Positions 51,639 to 60,718 of a stretch of 64,000 nt of DNA are shown here, in pieces; the first letter of the stretch is position 1; the number at the start of each line of letters is the position of its first letter. The DNA lies in assembly GCA_900114405.1 (NCBI GenBank), contig FOSY01000012.1, forward strand, positions 38,776-102,775, read 5' to 3'. The notes under the pieces were generated by a model. It did no database searches and had not been told where the DNA came from. It saw nothing but the letters and a program-made list of their open reading frames with translations. The position numbers and the translations under genes were made by a program. This stretch comes from Lachnospiraceae bacterium KH1T2. GTDB lineage: Bacteria; Bacillota; Clostridia; Lachnospirales; Lachnospiraceae.

Positions 51639-52421
51639 ATGGTTGAAATGTTATATGACAGGCTTTCGGGCATGATAAATTCAGATAAAGCCGGCGATGC
51701 GAATTGTATATTAGCTGAATATGTACTTCAAAATATCGAATCTATGGCGAAGACGAGCATTTATATGCTTGCAAAAGAATGCGGTGTTTCTACAGCAACG
51801 GTAACACGTTTTGTACAGAAATGCGGATTTGAAAGTTATATTGATTTCAAAGAACGCTGCGAGGAAGAGGCTGGGACAAGAGAACTTGCCAGAAATTCTC
51901 ATCCGCTTGATGAAATGCCCTTTAAGGATGGCTTTGATGCAATCAACCGAAACAAGGATATGAACTTGTTGTTTTCGGAAGTTAGAGAGAGCATTCAGGA
52001 AAAATCTCTGATTCAGGCGAAAAAGTTTGCAGAAGATTTGTATAAGCACGAAAATGTAGCATTTTACGGAATTTCCTTCGTTCAGATAGTGGCACAGCAT
52101 ATAGGAAATGAGTTGTTGAATCTTGGGAAATATTGCACTTATATTTCAAGGCTTGACGATGTACCTGTGACCAAAAAAGACAGCAGTATGCTTGTTATAA
52201 TAACTATGTATGGATTTCAGCTGCCATTAAATAATGAATTTTACCAAAGAGCTTTTGAAAGATATGAAAGTATCTGGATAATAACGCAGAATCCGCGTGG
52301 AAAAGTGCCATGTAAGCTTCTTGAATTTGGATTGTGTAAGCACAGCACTTCAAATTATATGGCGTGGATGATGATTGCAGATGAAATTGTATATTTGTAT
52401 AAAGAATTGATTTCTGAATAA
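51639..52421 (+). CDS. RpiR/MurR-family transcriptional regulator, copy 2
   Basis: Paralogue of the preceding gene (260 residues). Identical blocks include RFVQKCGF, ITQNPRGK-type and KHSTSNYM. The HTH reads TSIYMLAKECGVSTATVTRFV. The arrangement indicates a tandem duplication followed by divergence; the SIS-like segment FYGISFVQIVAQHIGNELL is kept. The terminator at 51562 makes it a separate unit. GGGAGAAGAAAC precedes the ATG. It sits upstream of a lipoprotein esterase in the same direction, a possible but unproven target. Confidence 0.88.
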   Translation: MVEMLYDRLSGMINSDKAGDANCILAEYVLQNIESMAKTSIYMLAKECGVSTATVTRFVQKCGFESYIDFKERCEEEAGTRELARNSHPLDEMPFKDGFDAINRNKDMNLLFSEVRESIQEKSLIQAKKFAEDLYKHENVAFYGISFVQIVAQHIGNELLNLGKYCTYISRLDDVPVTKKDSSMLVIITMYGFQLPLNNEFYQRAFERYESIWIITQNPRGKVPCKLLEFGLCKHSTSNYMAWMMIADEIVYLYKELISE

Positions 52422-52548
52422 TAAATGTTACGAAAAATGAAACAATAAACACTAAAAAAATAAATGGTGATACTATATCATTTGTACAAAAAACATGGAT
52501 AATGTACACATCGAATGTATATTATCTACAAATGAAGGAAGGTATCAT

Positions 52549-54285
52549 ATGAAAAAGTTTGGAGCAAGTATGGTTTCTGCAGTAGTTATAGCTGCAATGC
52601 TTACAGGATGCGGGGGCAGTGCAGTCGATCATGTTGAAAAAGCTTCATTAGAATCCACAGCAGAGTCAGAGGCATCGCAGCCGTCTGAGGAGGCATCGAC
52701 AGAAGCAGTAGATGAAAAAGCTACTGTTAGAAAGACAGAATTTGGTGATGTACAAGGTGTTGTTCAGGATGAAGTTGAAGTCTATTATGGAATCCCATAT
52801 GGTAAGGAGCCTGTGGGAGAGCTTAGGTGGAAAGCTCCTCAGGATCCTGAAAGTTGGCAGGATACAAAAGACGTAAGCCAAAAGGAAGATATGGCTATGC
52901 AGCTTGCAACTGTAGATGGAGAGTCGAAGCCGACAGGAACTACAGATTGTCTCAATCTGGATGTTTATACTACATCTGATGCAGAAAATAAGCCGGTTAT
53001 AGTCTATGTTCACGGTGGTAATAATCAGACCGGAAATGCACAGGAAATTCCGGGATTTGATATTGTTAAAGACGATGATGCAGTATATGTGTCTGTAAAC
53101 TATAGACTTGGTTTTCAGGGATTTAATTGTCTTCCAGCTTTGATGGATGAAGAAAATAATACCGGAAACTTTGCTATGCTTGACCTGGCTAAATCGCTTA
53201 AATGGGTAAGAGATAACATAAGTAATTTTGGCGGAGATCCGAAAAATGTTACGGTAAGCGGTTTCTCTGCAGGCGGCAGAGACGTAATGGCAATGCTTAT
53301 CAGCCCGAAATTCGAAGGGCTTTTCGATAAAGCGATCGCTTATAGCGGTGGAATGACAGTATCTAATGTTGAGGATTCGCAGAAAAAGATAGCAGAAAAG
53401 ATTGCACCTCTTGCGGTAGAAGACGGAAAAGCTGATGATGAGAAGGCAGCGGCAGAATGGCTGCTTCAGGATACAGATGAAGTGAAAGATTATCTTTATT
53501 CTATAAGCGAAGACAGACTTACATCAATAAGCGTAGGCGCTGGCATCAGAATGAGCGGATTTCCACATCTGTACGCTGATGATGTAGTGATTCCATCAGA
53601 TGGCTTTGATGCAAAAGTTGTAAATGATGTACCGCTTTTGATGCTTACTGGAAGCAGTGAGTTTACATTCTTTGGATGCACTGATCCTTATTTTGATACA
53701 CTTAAGGATGATGAAAAGAAGAATGCGATCGCATTCACTGATAAATATGGAAGTGATTTTTACAGAATATTCAATACTCAACTGAGTGCTGAAAAGCTGG
53801 ATAAATACTATGCATCAGATATGTATATTGCTCAGATAAACTATGGTGGAAGCGATTCAGCAAGTAAAATAGATCTTTTTGGTGCATTTCATGGTATCTT
53901 TGTTCCGATGTTGTCCAGAACGCATGGATACAGCGGTTTGTATGACTTTGAATCTGCTGCCGGTTATCAGGATATGGCAGGCAAATTTAATGCGTATCTC
54001 AAGAACTTCATAAATACAGGCAATCCAAATGGCGAAAATGCTGAAACAGAATGGAAGCCATGGACAGACGAAGAGAAAAATACAATGGTGTTTGATGCAG
54101 ATGATAAAAATGCAACGTTAGAATTAAGAGATGTATACAAAACAAACGCTGATATTATTTCTGACATTGAATCTGACTCTACTGTAAGTGATGAAGTAAA
54201 AACTTACATAATTAAAAATATAATGAATGGCAGATGGTTTAGTGCTGATCTCGATGAGCATTTTGGCACAGCCAGCCTTTGGTAA
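52549..54285 (+). CDS. Type-B carboxylesterase, lipoprotein
   Basis: Surface-anchored alpha/beta hydrolase of 578 residues. Signal peptide with lipobox MLTGC, then a Ser/Glu-rich linker. The COesterase fold starts at FGDVQGVVQDEVEVYYGIPYG and contains DCLNLDVYT, the oxyanion loop VYVHGGNNQTG and nucleophile Ser in VSGFSAGG; the usual residue before Ser is Glu (GESAGG), here Phe. The catalytic His is in GAFHGIFVPM. I chose ATG at 52549, with GGAAGG upstream; the longer frame from 52495 precedes the signal peptide. Substrate unknown; feruloyl or acetyl esters of plant polymers would fit a gut or rumen organism. Confidence 0.9.
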   Translation: MKKFGASMVSAVVIAAMLTGCGGSAVDHVEKASLESTAESEASQPSEEASTEAVDEKATVRKTEFGDVQGVVQDEVEVYYGIPYGKEPVGELRWKAPQDPESWQDTKDVSQKEDMAMQLATVDGESKPTGTTDCLNLDVYTTSDAENKPVIVYVHGGNNQTGNAQEIPGFDIVKDDDAVYVSVNYRLGFQGFNCLPALMDEENNTGNFAMLDLAKSLKWVRDNISNFGGDPKNVTVSGFSAGGRDVMAMLISPKFEGLFDKAIAYSGGMTVSNVEDSQKKIAEKIAPLAVEDGKADDEKAAAEWLLQDTDEVKDYLYSISEDRLTSISVGAGIRMSGFPHLYADDVVIPSDGFDAKVVNDVPLLMLTGSSEFTFFGCTDPYFDTLKDDEKKNAIAFTDKYGSDFYRIFNTQLSAEKLDKYYASDMYIAQINYGGSDSASKIDLFGAFHGIFVPMLSRTHGYSGLYDFESAAGYQDMAGKFNAYLKNFINTGNPNGENAETEWKPWTDEEKNTMVFDADDKNATLELRDVYKTNADIISDIESDSTVSDEVKTYIIKNIMNGRWFSADLDEHFGTASLW

Positions 54286-54299
54286 TATAAAATGATTTT

Positions 54300-54340
54300 A
54301 GCCTGCGGTTGTCGGATGATGATCGTGGGCTTTATTTTTT
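54300..54340 (+). terminator. Terminator after the esterase gene
   Basis: AGCCTGCG (54300-54307) pairs imperfectly with CGTGGGCT (54324-54331), followed by TTATTTTTT. Confidence 0.68.
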
Positions 54341-54447
54341 CGCATATCCTGATTTCTGAAAAATTCAAGAAATCTATATAAATGGTTGCTTAATGCAGAA
54401 AATAAGCTATATAATTAAGTCTAATATTTAAGTAAGGATTTTTTATA

Positions 54448-55854
54448 ATGATAATAGCTAAATTAACAAGACCAAATATGCAATATGATATGAATGCGCT
54501 TCTAAAGTCATTTTATCCGCCGGAAGATGTTGTGATGGAAGACATTACTTCAGAAGACGGAGATTTTATTGCGGATATTACTCTTGATGGAGAGAGAATT
54601 GCATATGTAAAAATGGCTGACACAATGGATGAAGATAAAAGTGCCTTCAAAAATGAACTTAGAAGACAGATCTATAAACAGCTTAAAGAACTCACTGGAA
54701 GAGAGCTTCCGTGGGGAATATTGAATGGCATACGCCCTACAAAGCTTGCTGTAAAAGAGCTTGATTGCGGACGGAGCAGTAAAGAAGCTGAAGAATTCAT
54801 GAAGAAAGTCTATCTTGCAAGCGATGAGAAGGCAAGACTGGCAGTGCAGATAGCTGAACGTGAAAGGAAGATCATATCAGGACTTCATACAGATGACGGT
54901 TATAGCCTTTACATAGGTATACCCTTCTGTCCGACTACTTGCTTATACTGTTCCTTTACTTCATATCCGATAGGTCAGTGGAAAAATAAAGTCGATGAAT
55001 ATGTGACTTGCCTTACAAAAGAAATTGATTATATAGCTGAAAATTTTAAGGATAAAACATTAGATACGATATATGTTGGTGGAGGTACACCGACAACTCT
55101 TGAGCCTGATCAGATCGAGAGACTTCTTACTTATGTCTCTGAGAAGCTTGATCTTTCGCATTTACAAGAGCTTACTGTAGAATCAGGCAGACCTGACTCT
55201 ATTACGAGAGACAAACTCAGGGCCATGAAAAAGTGTGGTGTTGACAGGATTTCGGTCAATCCGCAGACAATGAGCGATAAAACCTTGAAATTTATAGGTC
55301 GTCATCATACAGTAGCTCAGTATGTAGAAGCATTTAATACAGCAAGAGAAGAAGGCTTTGACAACATAAATACTGATATAATTCTTGGTCTGCCCGGAGA
55401 AACGATAGATGATGTAAGGCACACTATAACAGAGATAGAAAAGCTGCGACCGGATGATCTTACGGTTCATTCGCTTGCAATAAAAAGAGCGTCAAGACTT
55501 CAAGAATGGATACGTAAGAATGGCCTTGAAGAAGTCAAGGATACTGCTGAAATGATGGATATTGCGGCAGCGGGAGCTGAACGTATGGGACTCTCGCCAT
55601 ATTATTTGTACCGTCAGAAGAATATGAGCGGTTCGCTTGAAAATGTAGGTTTTGCTTCAGAAAATCATGCAGGAATCTATAATGTAGCAATGATGGAGGA
55701 AGTGCAATCAATACTTGCGATAGGTGCCGGAACTGTAACCAAACGTGTAAGCGCGGACGGAAGTATCAGCAGATGCGATTGCCATAAAGATGTAGAGCTT
55801 TACATGAGCCAGATTGATGAAATGATTGAAAGAAAGAAAAGACTTTTCCGATGA
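54448..55854 (+). CDS. hemZ: Radical-SAM coproporphyrinogen dehydrogenase-like protein HemZ
   Basis: HemN-related radical SAM protein of 468 residues. The N-terminal 150 residues are HemZ-specific (LPWGILNGIRPTKLAV). The cluster motif is FCPTTCLYCSF (CxxxCxxC), then YVGGGTPTTLEPDQI, RISVNPQTMSDKTLKFIGR and NTDIILGLPGET. The classical HemN C-terminal domain is weak, as in HemZ of Bacillus. The role in haem synthesis is inferred from the family; no other haem genes are near. The start lacks a strong ribosome site (TAAGGAT is upstream). Confidence 0.9.
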   Translation: MIIAKLTRPNMQYDMNALLKSFYPPEDVVMEDITSEDGDFIADITLDGERIAYVKMADTMDEDKSAFKNELRRQIYKQLKELTGRELPWGILNGIRPTKLAVKELDCGRSSKEAEEFMKKVYLASDEKARLAVQIAERERKIISGLHTDDGYSLYIGIPFCPTTCLYCSFTSYPIGQWKNKVDEYVTCLTKEIDYIAENFKDKTLDTIYVGGGTPTTLEPDQIERLLTYVSEKLDLSHLQELTVESGRPDSITRDKLRAMKKCGVDRISVNPQTMSDKTLKFIGRHHTVAQYVEAFNTAREEGFDNINTDIILGLPGETIDDVRHTITEIEKLRPDDLTVHSLAIKRASRLQEWIRKNGLEEVKDTAEMMDIAAAGAERMGLSPYYLYRQKNMSGSLENVGFASENHAGIYNVAMMEEVQSILAIGAGTVTKRVSADGSISRCDCHKDVELYMSQIDEMIERKKRLFR

Positions 55855-55873
55855 ATAGATAAGGAGGATGGCA

Positions 55874-56680
55874 ATGTCAGCATCGTCATTATTTGTTAAA
55901 TTCATTTTTTTCAGTTTTCTGGGATGGGTATGGGAGTCGATCTACTGTACAGTCAGAGAAAAGAAATGGGCTGACAGAGGTTTTTTATTTGGACCGGTCT
56001 GTCCAATCTATGGATCGTGTGTAGTTGCTGTTATGATACTATCGAATATATTTCCTGAGGTATTCGATCCTAAGCAGGCAGTATGGCTTCAGTTTCTAAT
56101 ATGTATGATAGGCAGCGCGATTGCAGAGTACTCAACATCATGGGTGTTGGAAAAGAGGTTTTCTGCAAGATGGTGGGATTATAGTGACATGCCGTTTAAT
56201 TTGAATGGTAGGATATGCTTGCCAGCGAGTATTGGATTTGGTATAGCAGGAGTGATAATAATCAGATATATGATTCCGACTATAGTTCAGCTGGAAAGCC
56301 ATATACCGGCAGAAGCATTTGAGGTATTGGGTTTGATATTCGCGGCTGTGTTTGGTGCGGATTTTGCACTTACAGAGGCTAGCCTTTCTTCTTTGCTTAA
56401 AACAATTGAGGAATATAAGAGTGAATTTAATATTAAAGCAGAAGAGACCTATACTACGATAGCACGTGTTCCTGAAAATATGGGAAAAGTGATATCAGAA
56501 AAACGCGAAGAGATTATAGAAAATACGGAAGAGCGTATGCATAGAATGGCAAGGTACACAGCCAAAATGACGGGTGCTCAAAAACATATTTTTAAGAATA
56601 TCATAATGTTTGTTCCTCGTACTGGAAAAGAGAGTATTACAAAGATCAACCAGTTAAAAGAGTATATTGAAAAGCTATAA
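55874..56680 (+). CDS. CmpB-type putative ABC transporter permease family membrane protein
   Basis: Membrane protein of 268 residues with about five spans in the first 170 residues, then a charged cytoplasmic helical tail. The N-terminal FIFFSFLGWVWESIYCTV and GFLFGPVCPIYGSC, and WVLEKRFSARWWDYS, are family signatures of the clostridial group labelled putative ABC permease (CmpB). No ATPase gene adjoins. I chose ATG at 55874, since AGGAGG (55862-55867) touches the earlier ATG at 55868. It lies 19 nt after hemZ and ends at a terminator. Confidence 0.82.
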   Translation: MSASSLFVKFIFFSFLGWVWESIYCTVREKKWADRGFLFGPVCPIYGSCVVAVMILSNIFPEVFDPKQAVWLQFLICMIGSAIAEYSTSWVLEKRFSARWWDYSDMPFNLNGRICLPASIGFGIAGVIIIRYMIPTIVQLESHIPAEAFEVLGLIFAAVFGADFALTEASLSSLLKTIEEYKSEFNIKAEETYTTIARVPENMGKVISEKREEIIENTEERMHRMARYTAKMTGAQKHIFKNIIMFVPRTGKESITKINQLKEYIEKL

Positions 56681-56681
56681 A

Positions 56682-56708
56682 AAATCCCGCATTGTGCGGG
56701 ATTCTTTG
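56682..56708. terminator. Terminator between the CmpB-type gene and the MATE gene
   Basis: AATCCCGCA (56683-56691) pairs with TGCGGGATT (56695-56703), with A run on the left and CTTT on the right; serves convergent genes. Confidence 0.85.
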
Positions 56709-58088
56709 TTATGAAAGCTCAGCTTCTAACCTATGCATGTCTTTGAATTCAATTCGTACCATTATGCCTGCTACGATCGCGGCAAGAGCGTCTGCGAAAG
56801 GACCGGCATATAAAATTCCGTCGATACCCATAAAAAGAGGAAGGACTATGAGCAAAGGAATCAAGAATATTATCTGTCGTGTAAGAGATATGAACATTCC
56901 ACGCATAGGTTTACCGACAGAGGCAAAAAATTGTGATGTAGCTGGCTGAATGCAGTTTGCCCATGTGCAGAAAAGGAATATTCTAAAAAATTTAACGCCA
57001 AATTCAAAGTAAGTGTCAGAGCCATTTCCAAAAAGACCAAGAAGTTTATCAGGAATGATCTGAAATAAGATCCATGCAATTAGGGAGATTATAAATGCAG
57101 ATGCTATGGTGATCAAGTAAGTCTTTCGGACTCTTGGATATTGTCTGGCGCCATAATTAAAACTTTCAATTGGCTGTGAACCTTGTGCAAGGCCGATAAC
57201 TACTGCGAAAAATACCTGACTGACTTTTGCTACGATACCGGCACATGCTATCGGAATAGATTCACCATATACAGAAAGAGCTCCATAATGCTTAAGAGAG
57301 TTATTTAGTATGATCTGCATGAGCATCATAGCAAACTGATTTACACATGAAGCAGCTCCCAAAAAAGCAGTTCTTGGAACTATATTCATGTCAGGAATAA
57401 AATGCTTTTTAGATAAATCACATGTCTTGAAATGCATCATGTAATTTATAACAAGTATACCTGAGAAAATCTGGCCAATTATCGTAGCTATCGCAGCACC
57501 AGACATTCCCCATTTAAAAACAGCAACAAAAAGTGCGTCAAGGAACGTATTTATGATGGCGCCGGAAAGTGAACAGATCATTGTCATATTTGGGCTGCCG
57601 TCAGCTCTTATAATATGTCCGCCTCCGATGGTTAAAACCAAAAAAGGAAATCCTATAGCTGTGATTTTTACATATTCTACTGCGTAGGGAAGAACATTCG
57701 CTGGAGAGCCGAAGAAAATCAGCATAGGATGTAAAAAAACTTCGGAGATCAAAGCTAATATTGTTCCAAGTATTATAAGCATAGTTATTGCGTTTCCGAT
57801 GAAGTAAGGTGCTTTTTCGTACTCTTTACGCCCCATGCTGAGGTTGAAATTTGCAGCACCGCCTATGCCGAAAAGCAGCCCGATGGCGGTACATGACATG
57901 GCAAGTGGGAACGCTATATTCGTTGCAGCGTTTCCAAGTGTGCCTACATATTGTCCTATGAAAATCTGATCAACAATGTTGTAAAGCGAACTTACAAGCA
58001 TTGCTATGATACTAGGGATGGCAAATTTAACCATTAGAGAACTAATTGGACCTTTACCGAGTAATTCTTCTCTAGACTTTTCTTTCAT
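56709..58088 (-). CDS. MATE-family multidrug/metabolite exporter
   Basis: Twelve-span exporter of 459 residues, with the two-fold MatE repeat. N-terminal MVKFAIPSIIAMLVSSLYNIVDQIFIG is the family start; the second repeat begins near residue 235 (VPRTAFLGAASCVNQFAMML). GSQPIESFNYGA is the conserved loop. GGAGATATC precedes the ATG. It lies downstream of the formyltransferase in the same direction but behind a terminator and a perfect 8-2-8 palindrome, so it probably has its own promoter and repressor. Substrate unknown. Confidence 0.94.
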   Translation of the reverse strand: MKEKSREELLGKGPISSLMVKFAIPSIIAMLVSSLYNIVDQIFIGQYVGTLGNAATNIAFPLAMSCTAIGLLFGIGGAANFNLSMGRKEYEKAPYFIGNAITMLIILGTILALISEVFLHPMLIFFGSPANVLPYAVEYVKITAIGFPFLVLTIGGGHIIRADGSPNMTMICSLSGAIINTFLDALFVAVFKWGMSGAAIATIIGQIFSGILVINYMMHFKTCDLSKKHFIPDMNIVPRTAFLGAASCVNQFAMMLMQIILNNSLKHYGALSVYGESIPIACAGIVAKVSQVFFAVVIGLAQGSQPIESFNYGARQYPRVRKTYLITIASAFIISLIAWILFQIIPDKLLGLFGNGSDTYFEFGVKFFRIFLFCTWANCIQPATSQFFASVGKPMRGMFISLTRQIIFLIPLLIVLPLFMGIDGILYAGPFADALAAIVAGIMVRIEFKDMHRLEAELS

Positions 58089-58162
58089 AACGATATCTCC
58101 ATATATATTAGTAAAAATGATGATGCCAAGAGACTATTTATCTGCTTTAAAATAAGTGTGCT

Positions 58163-58180
58163 TTTAAGAGCACTCTTAAA
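58163..58180. promoter_or_regulatory. Palindromic operator candidate before the MATE gene
   Basis: TTTAAGAG-CA-CTCTTAAA is a perfect inverted repeat of 8-bp arms with a 2-nt centre, 75 bp upstream of the MATE start. Shape and position suit a MarR- or TetR-type repressor. Confidence 0.5.
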
Positions 58181-58245
58181 CTTGACATCATATAGTGAAT
58201 TAAGCAATACACATAATGTTAGCACAATGGAAAAAAAGTGTCACG

Positions 58246-58275
58246 AAAAACCTCTCAGAGTTATTCTGAGAGGTT
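58246..58275 (-). terminator. Terminator of the formyltransferase gene, with the stop codon in its loop
   Basis: On the minus strand AACCTCTCAG pairs with CTGAGAGGTT around a 10-nt loop, followed by TTTT. The TAA stop (58263-58261) lies in the loop. Confidence 0.88.
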
Positions 58276-59091
58276 GAGAAGAAACTGCAATGTTTTCTTG
58301 GAGATAAGTATCTGATATCCATCGGGTGAAATCTCTTTATCACTTGAAAAAATCTTATAAGATTCAATATTGCGCAAAGTATCACCGACTAAAATTCGAG
58401 GTTTGCCAAGAACATTTAGCACAGAATAGTCCATAGAACGCAAGAATCTTGAGATTTTAGCTTCATCCCATTCGAGGCTCAAGATTCCATTTTCGGGAAT
58501 GTCTTTAGCAAGTCTGACTATACGTTTAGCAGGTATTTGTTGTATAATACCGTGATTTTTAATGAGCTGGTCAAGTGGTAAAAGCTCTCTTAGTGCCTCG
58601 ACAGCTAATTTATTCAGCTGCTTAAGCAGAGATATAGAAGTGGTATCATCAGCAATTAGAACTTTTTTTTGTATCAAGATATTTCCGCTGTCTGTGCCGC
58701 TATCAATTTTGTGCCATGTAATTCCGGCTTCTTTATCTCCGTCAAAGATAGACCATGCTTCAGCGTTCCTTCCAGGGTGATCGGGAAGAAGCGCATGGTG
58801 AAGATTTATCATGATAAAATTATTTTTATTTACGATAACTTCCGGAATTATATAAGGGTTATTTATCGAAAAAAGGATAGAGCTATTTTCCTCGTTTTCG
58901 AGAATTGCCATCAATTCTTTTTTTGTACCTGTAATTGCTTCATGTTTTTCTGCTCTCCTTATATCAGAAGGAGTGTGTCCTGTTTCAAGTAGTATCTGCG
59001 GGATATCGGGCACAGCGTTTTTGATAAGTGAAGCACATTGATATAAAAGCCCTGATGAGCCTATCATATATATTTTTTCTGGTAGAAACAT
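58261..59091 (-). CDS. Freestanding formyltransferase (Fmt/GART fold)
   Basis: Predicted formyl-THF-dependent N-formyltransferase of 276 residues. The catalytic triad is visible: Asn and His in NLHHALLPDHPGRN and Asp in DSGTDSGNI. The Rossmann start is IYMIGSSGLLYQCASLI. It differs from tRNA formyltransferase by lacking the usual SLLP-RGAAP loop and the Fmt C-terminal domain. I chose ATG at 59091 with AAAGGG upstream. It lies 13 nt after the adenylation enzyme, so the two form a cassette. Possible substrates are an aminoacyl intermediate or an amino sugar. See findings. Confidence 0.85.
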   Translation of the reverse strand: MFLPEKIYMIGSSGLLYQCASLIKNAVPDIPQILLETGHTPSDIRRAEKHEAITGTKKELMAILENEENSSILFSINNPYIIPEVIVNKNNFIMINLHHALLPDHPGRNAEAWSIFDGDKEAGITWHKIDSGTDSGNILIQKKVLIADDTTSISLLKQLNKLAVEALRELLPLDQLIKNHGIIQQIPAKRIVRLAKDIPENGILSLEWDEAKISRFLRSMDYSVLNVLGKPRILVGDTLRNIESYKIFSSDKEISPDGYQILISKKTLQFLLNLSE

Positions 59092-59104
59092 TGAAATTGC
59101 CCTT

Positions 59105-60610
59105 TCATTCTGCTGTGGCAAGAAGTTTTTTTCTGTCAATCTTACCATGATTTGTCAGTGGTAAAGTTGGCATATTTATAAATTCATGCGGAATCATATA
59201 TTTAGGAAGCTTTTTGGCAAGGTATCTGGTTATATGTTTTTTATCTTCAGAACCCTGATAAAAGAGGATAATATGCTCACTTTCTTTGTTATAGATACAG
59301 CATGAAACGTCTACGTTAGGCACAGCATTTGCAATACGCTCAATTTCCTGCAATTCAATGCGATGTCCAAAGTGCTTTATTTGAAAGTCTTTCCTTGAAG
59401 AATAGCACAGTTCCATTGATTCATTATAATAAGCGAGATCGCCTGTTCTGTAGATTCGGTTTCCAAATTCTGGCAAGAATGGATTTTGTGGAAAAGCTGA
59501 AGCGGTTTTTTCTTCCATTTTCCAATATCCGAGAGCGAGACCGGAGCCTTCTACGCAAAGTTCACCTGATATGCCGGGAGTAGTGATTATCTTATCATTA
59601 TCATCTAAAAGAAATACCCTTGTATTTCTGAAAGCATGCCCTATTGGGATGATGTCGTCGTCTGAAAATTCACGATCTGCCTTATAGTAGGTACAATTAC
59701 AGGTTATTTCGGTAGGACCGTATAAATTAACGAAACATGCTTTGGGGAAGTGCTTCTTCCAATAATTAAAAACATGTATAGGCATAACTTCGCCTGAAAA
59801 CATTAAGTATTTTAGAGGAAAGATATATTCTGGGTTGTCGAAGGCTTTGATGTCTGCCAGTATTCTGGCTGCAGAAACAGCCCAAATAAGCGTATTTATT
59901 TTGTTTTCAACCAAATATGTAAGAAGCATCTTAGGCATTATAAAAAACTTTTTTGGGATTATATGCATGGTGCCGCCTACATATAATGTATTGTATATAT
60001 CCTTAACAGATACATCAAAATCGAAAGGTGCCTGATTGGCGAAGACACAGTCTGAGTCGAATCCAAAGGCATCGTTGAATGCCTCTACTAGGTCGAGAAC
60101 AGAATGATGTGATATCAATACGCCTTTAGGAACGCCTGTAGAACCTGATGTAAATAGCGTATATAAAGGATCAGTATCAATGGAATTATCCTGAATGTTC
60201 TTAAGAAGCTGCTCGTTAATTTGCGTACTTTCGATAATATTACTGAGTTTTATTGCTCCGCTTATCTCAGCACCTTTCTTTCTGGCGTCGATGATACAAA
60301 GTGGATTAAGTTCCTCGATAATTAGATTTCTTCGGTCTTCAGGAAGATCCATGCTGATAGCGGTATAAAAATTTCCGCTAAAAATAATGCCGAAAAAAGC
60401 AGTTAAAGTATCGATGTTTCGATCAATTATTACAGCTACAGGTCGGTTTCGCAGCCCTTTGGCATAATTAATTGCTATAAAAGTTCCAACCTTTTTTGCT
60501 TCTGAAACGAAATCACTGTAAGTGACTTTTCTGTCGATGTCTACAAAAGCGATTTTTTGTGGGAATTTATTGGCAGATTCGTTCAAAAGGCATAAAACGC
60601 TCTCTTTCAT
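59105..60610 (-). CDS. Freestanding NRPS-type amino acid adenylation enzyme
   Basis: Activates an amino acid as its adenylate; 501 residues, A domain only. Core motifs: A3 LFTSGSTGVPKGVLISH, A4 FDFDVSVKDIY, A5 NLYGPTEITCNCTYY, A6 GELCVEGSGLALGYW, A7 YRTGDLA, A8 RKDFQIKHFGHRIELQEIE and A10 NHGKIDRKKL with the catalytic Lys. The A4 aspartate that holds the alpha-amino group is kept. It somewhat resembles DltA, but no dltB/C/D is present. No carrier or condensation domain is fused or adjacent. CAAGGAGCTC precedes the ATG. Confidence 0.9.
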   Translation of the reverse strand: MKESVLCLLNESANKFPQKIAFVDIDRKVTYSDFVSEAKKVGTFIAINYAKGLRNRPVAVIIDRNIDTLTAFFGIIFSGNFYTAISMDLPEDRRNLIIEELNPLCIIDARKKGAEISGAIKLSNIIESTQINEQLLKNIQDNSIDTDPLYTLFTSGSTGVPKGVLISHHSVLDLVEAFNDAFGFDSDCVFANQAPFDFDVSVKDIYNTLYVGGTMHIIPKKFFIMPKMLLTYLVENKINTLIWAVSAARILADIKAFDNPEYIFPLKYLMFSGEVMPIHVFNYWKKHFPKACFVNLYGPTEITCNCTYYKADREFSDDDIIPIGHAFRNTRVFLLDDNDKIITTPGISGELCVEGSGLALGYWKMEEKTASAFPQNPFLPEFGNRIYRTGDLAYYNESMELCYSSRKDFQIKHFGHRIELQEIERIANAVPNVDVSCCIYNKESEHIILFYQGSEDKKHITRYLAKKLPKYMIPHEFINMPTLPLTNHGKIDRKKLLATAE

Positions 60611-60660
60611 AATGAGCTCCTTGTATTTGTAAATATATAATTAAAAAATTATGATATTAT

Positions 60661-60689
60661 AATTATAGATATATGATTATAAATTTGCA
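60661..60689 (-). promoter_or_regulatory. Promoter of the adenylation/formyltransferase cassette
   Basis: On the minus strand TTGCAA (60689-60684), a 17-nt spacer and TATAAT (60666-60661). It lies between palindromic element B and the gene, so element B is upstream of the transcript start. Confidence 0.72.
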
Positions 60690-60718
60690 AGCTGTTGCTT
60701 TGATAGATTTGAAATAGA

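Noticed and set aside
59105..60610. DltA of a lipoteichoic acid D-alanylation operon
   Set aside because: Partial similarity in A4, but no dltB, dltC or dltD nearby and a formyltransferase is the partner gene.
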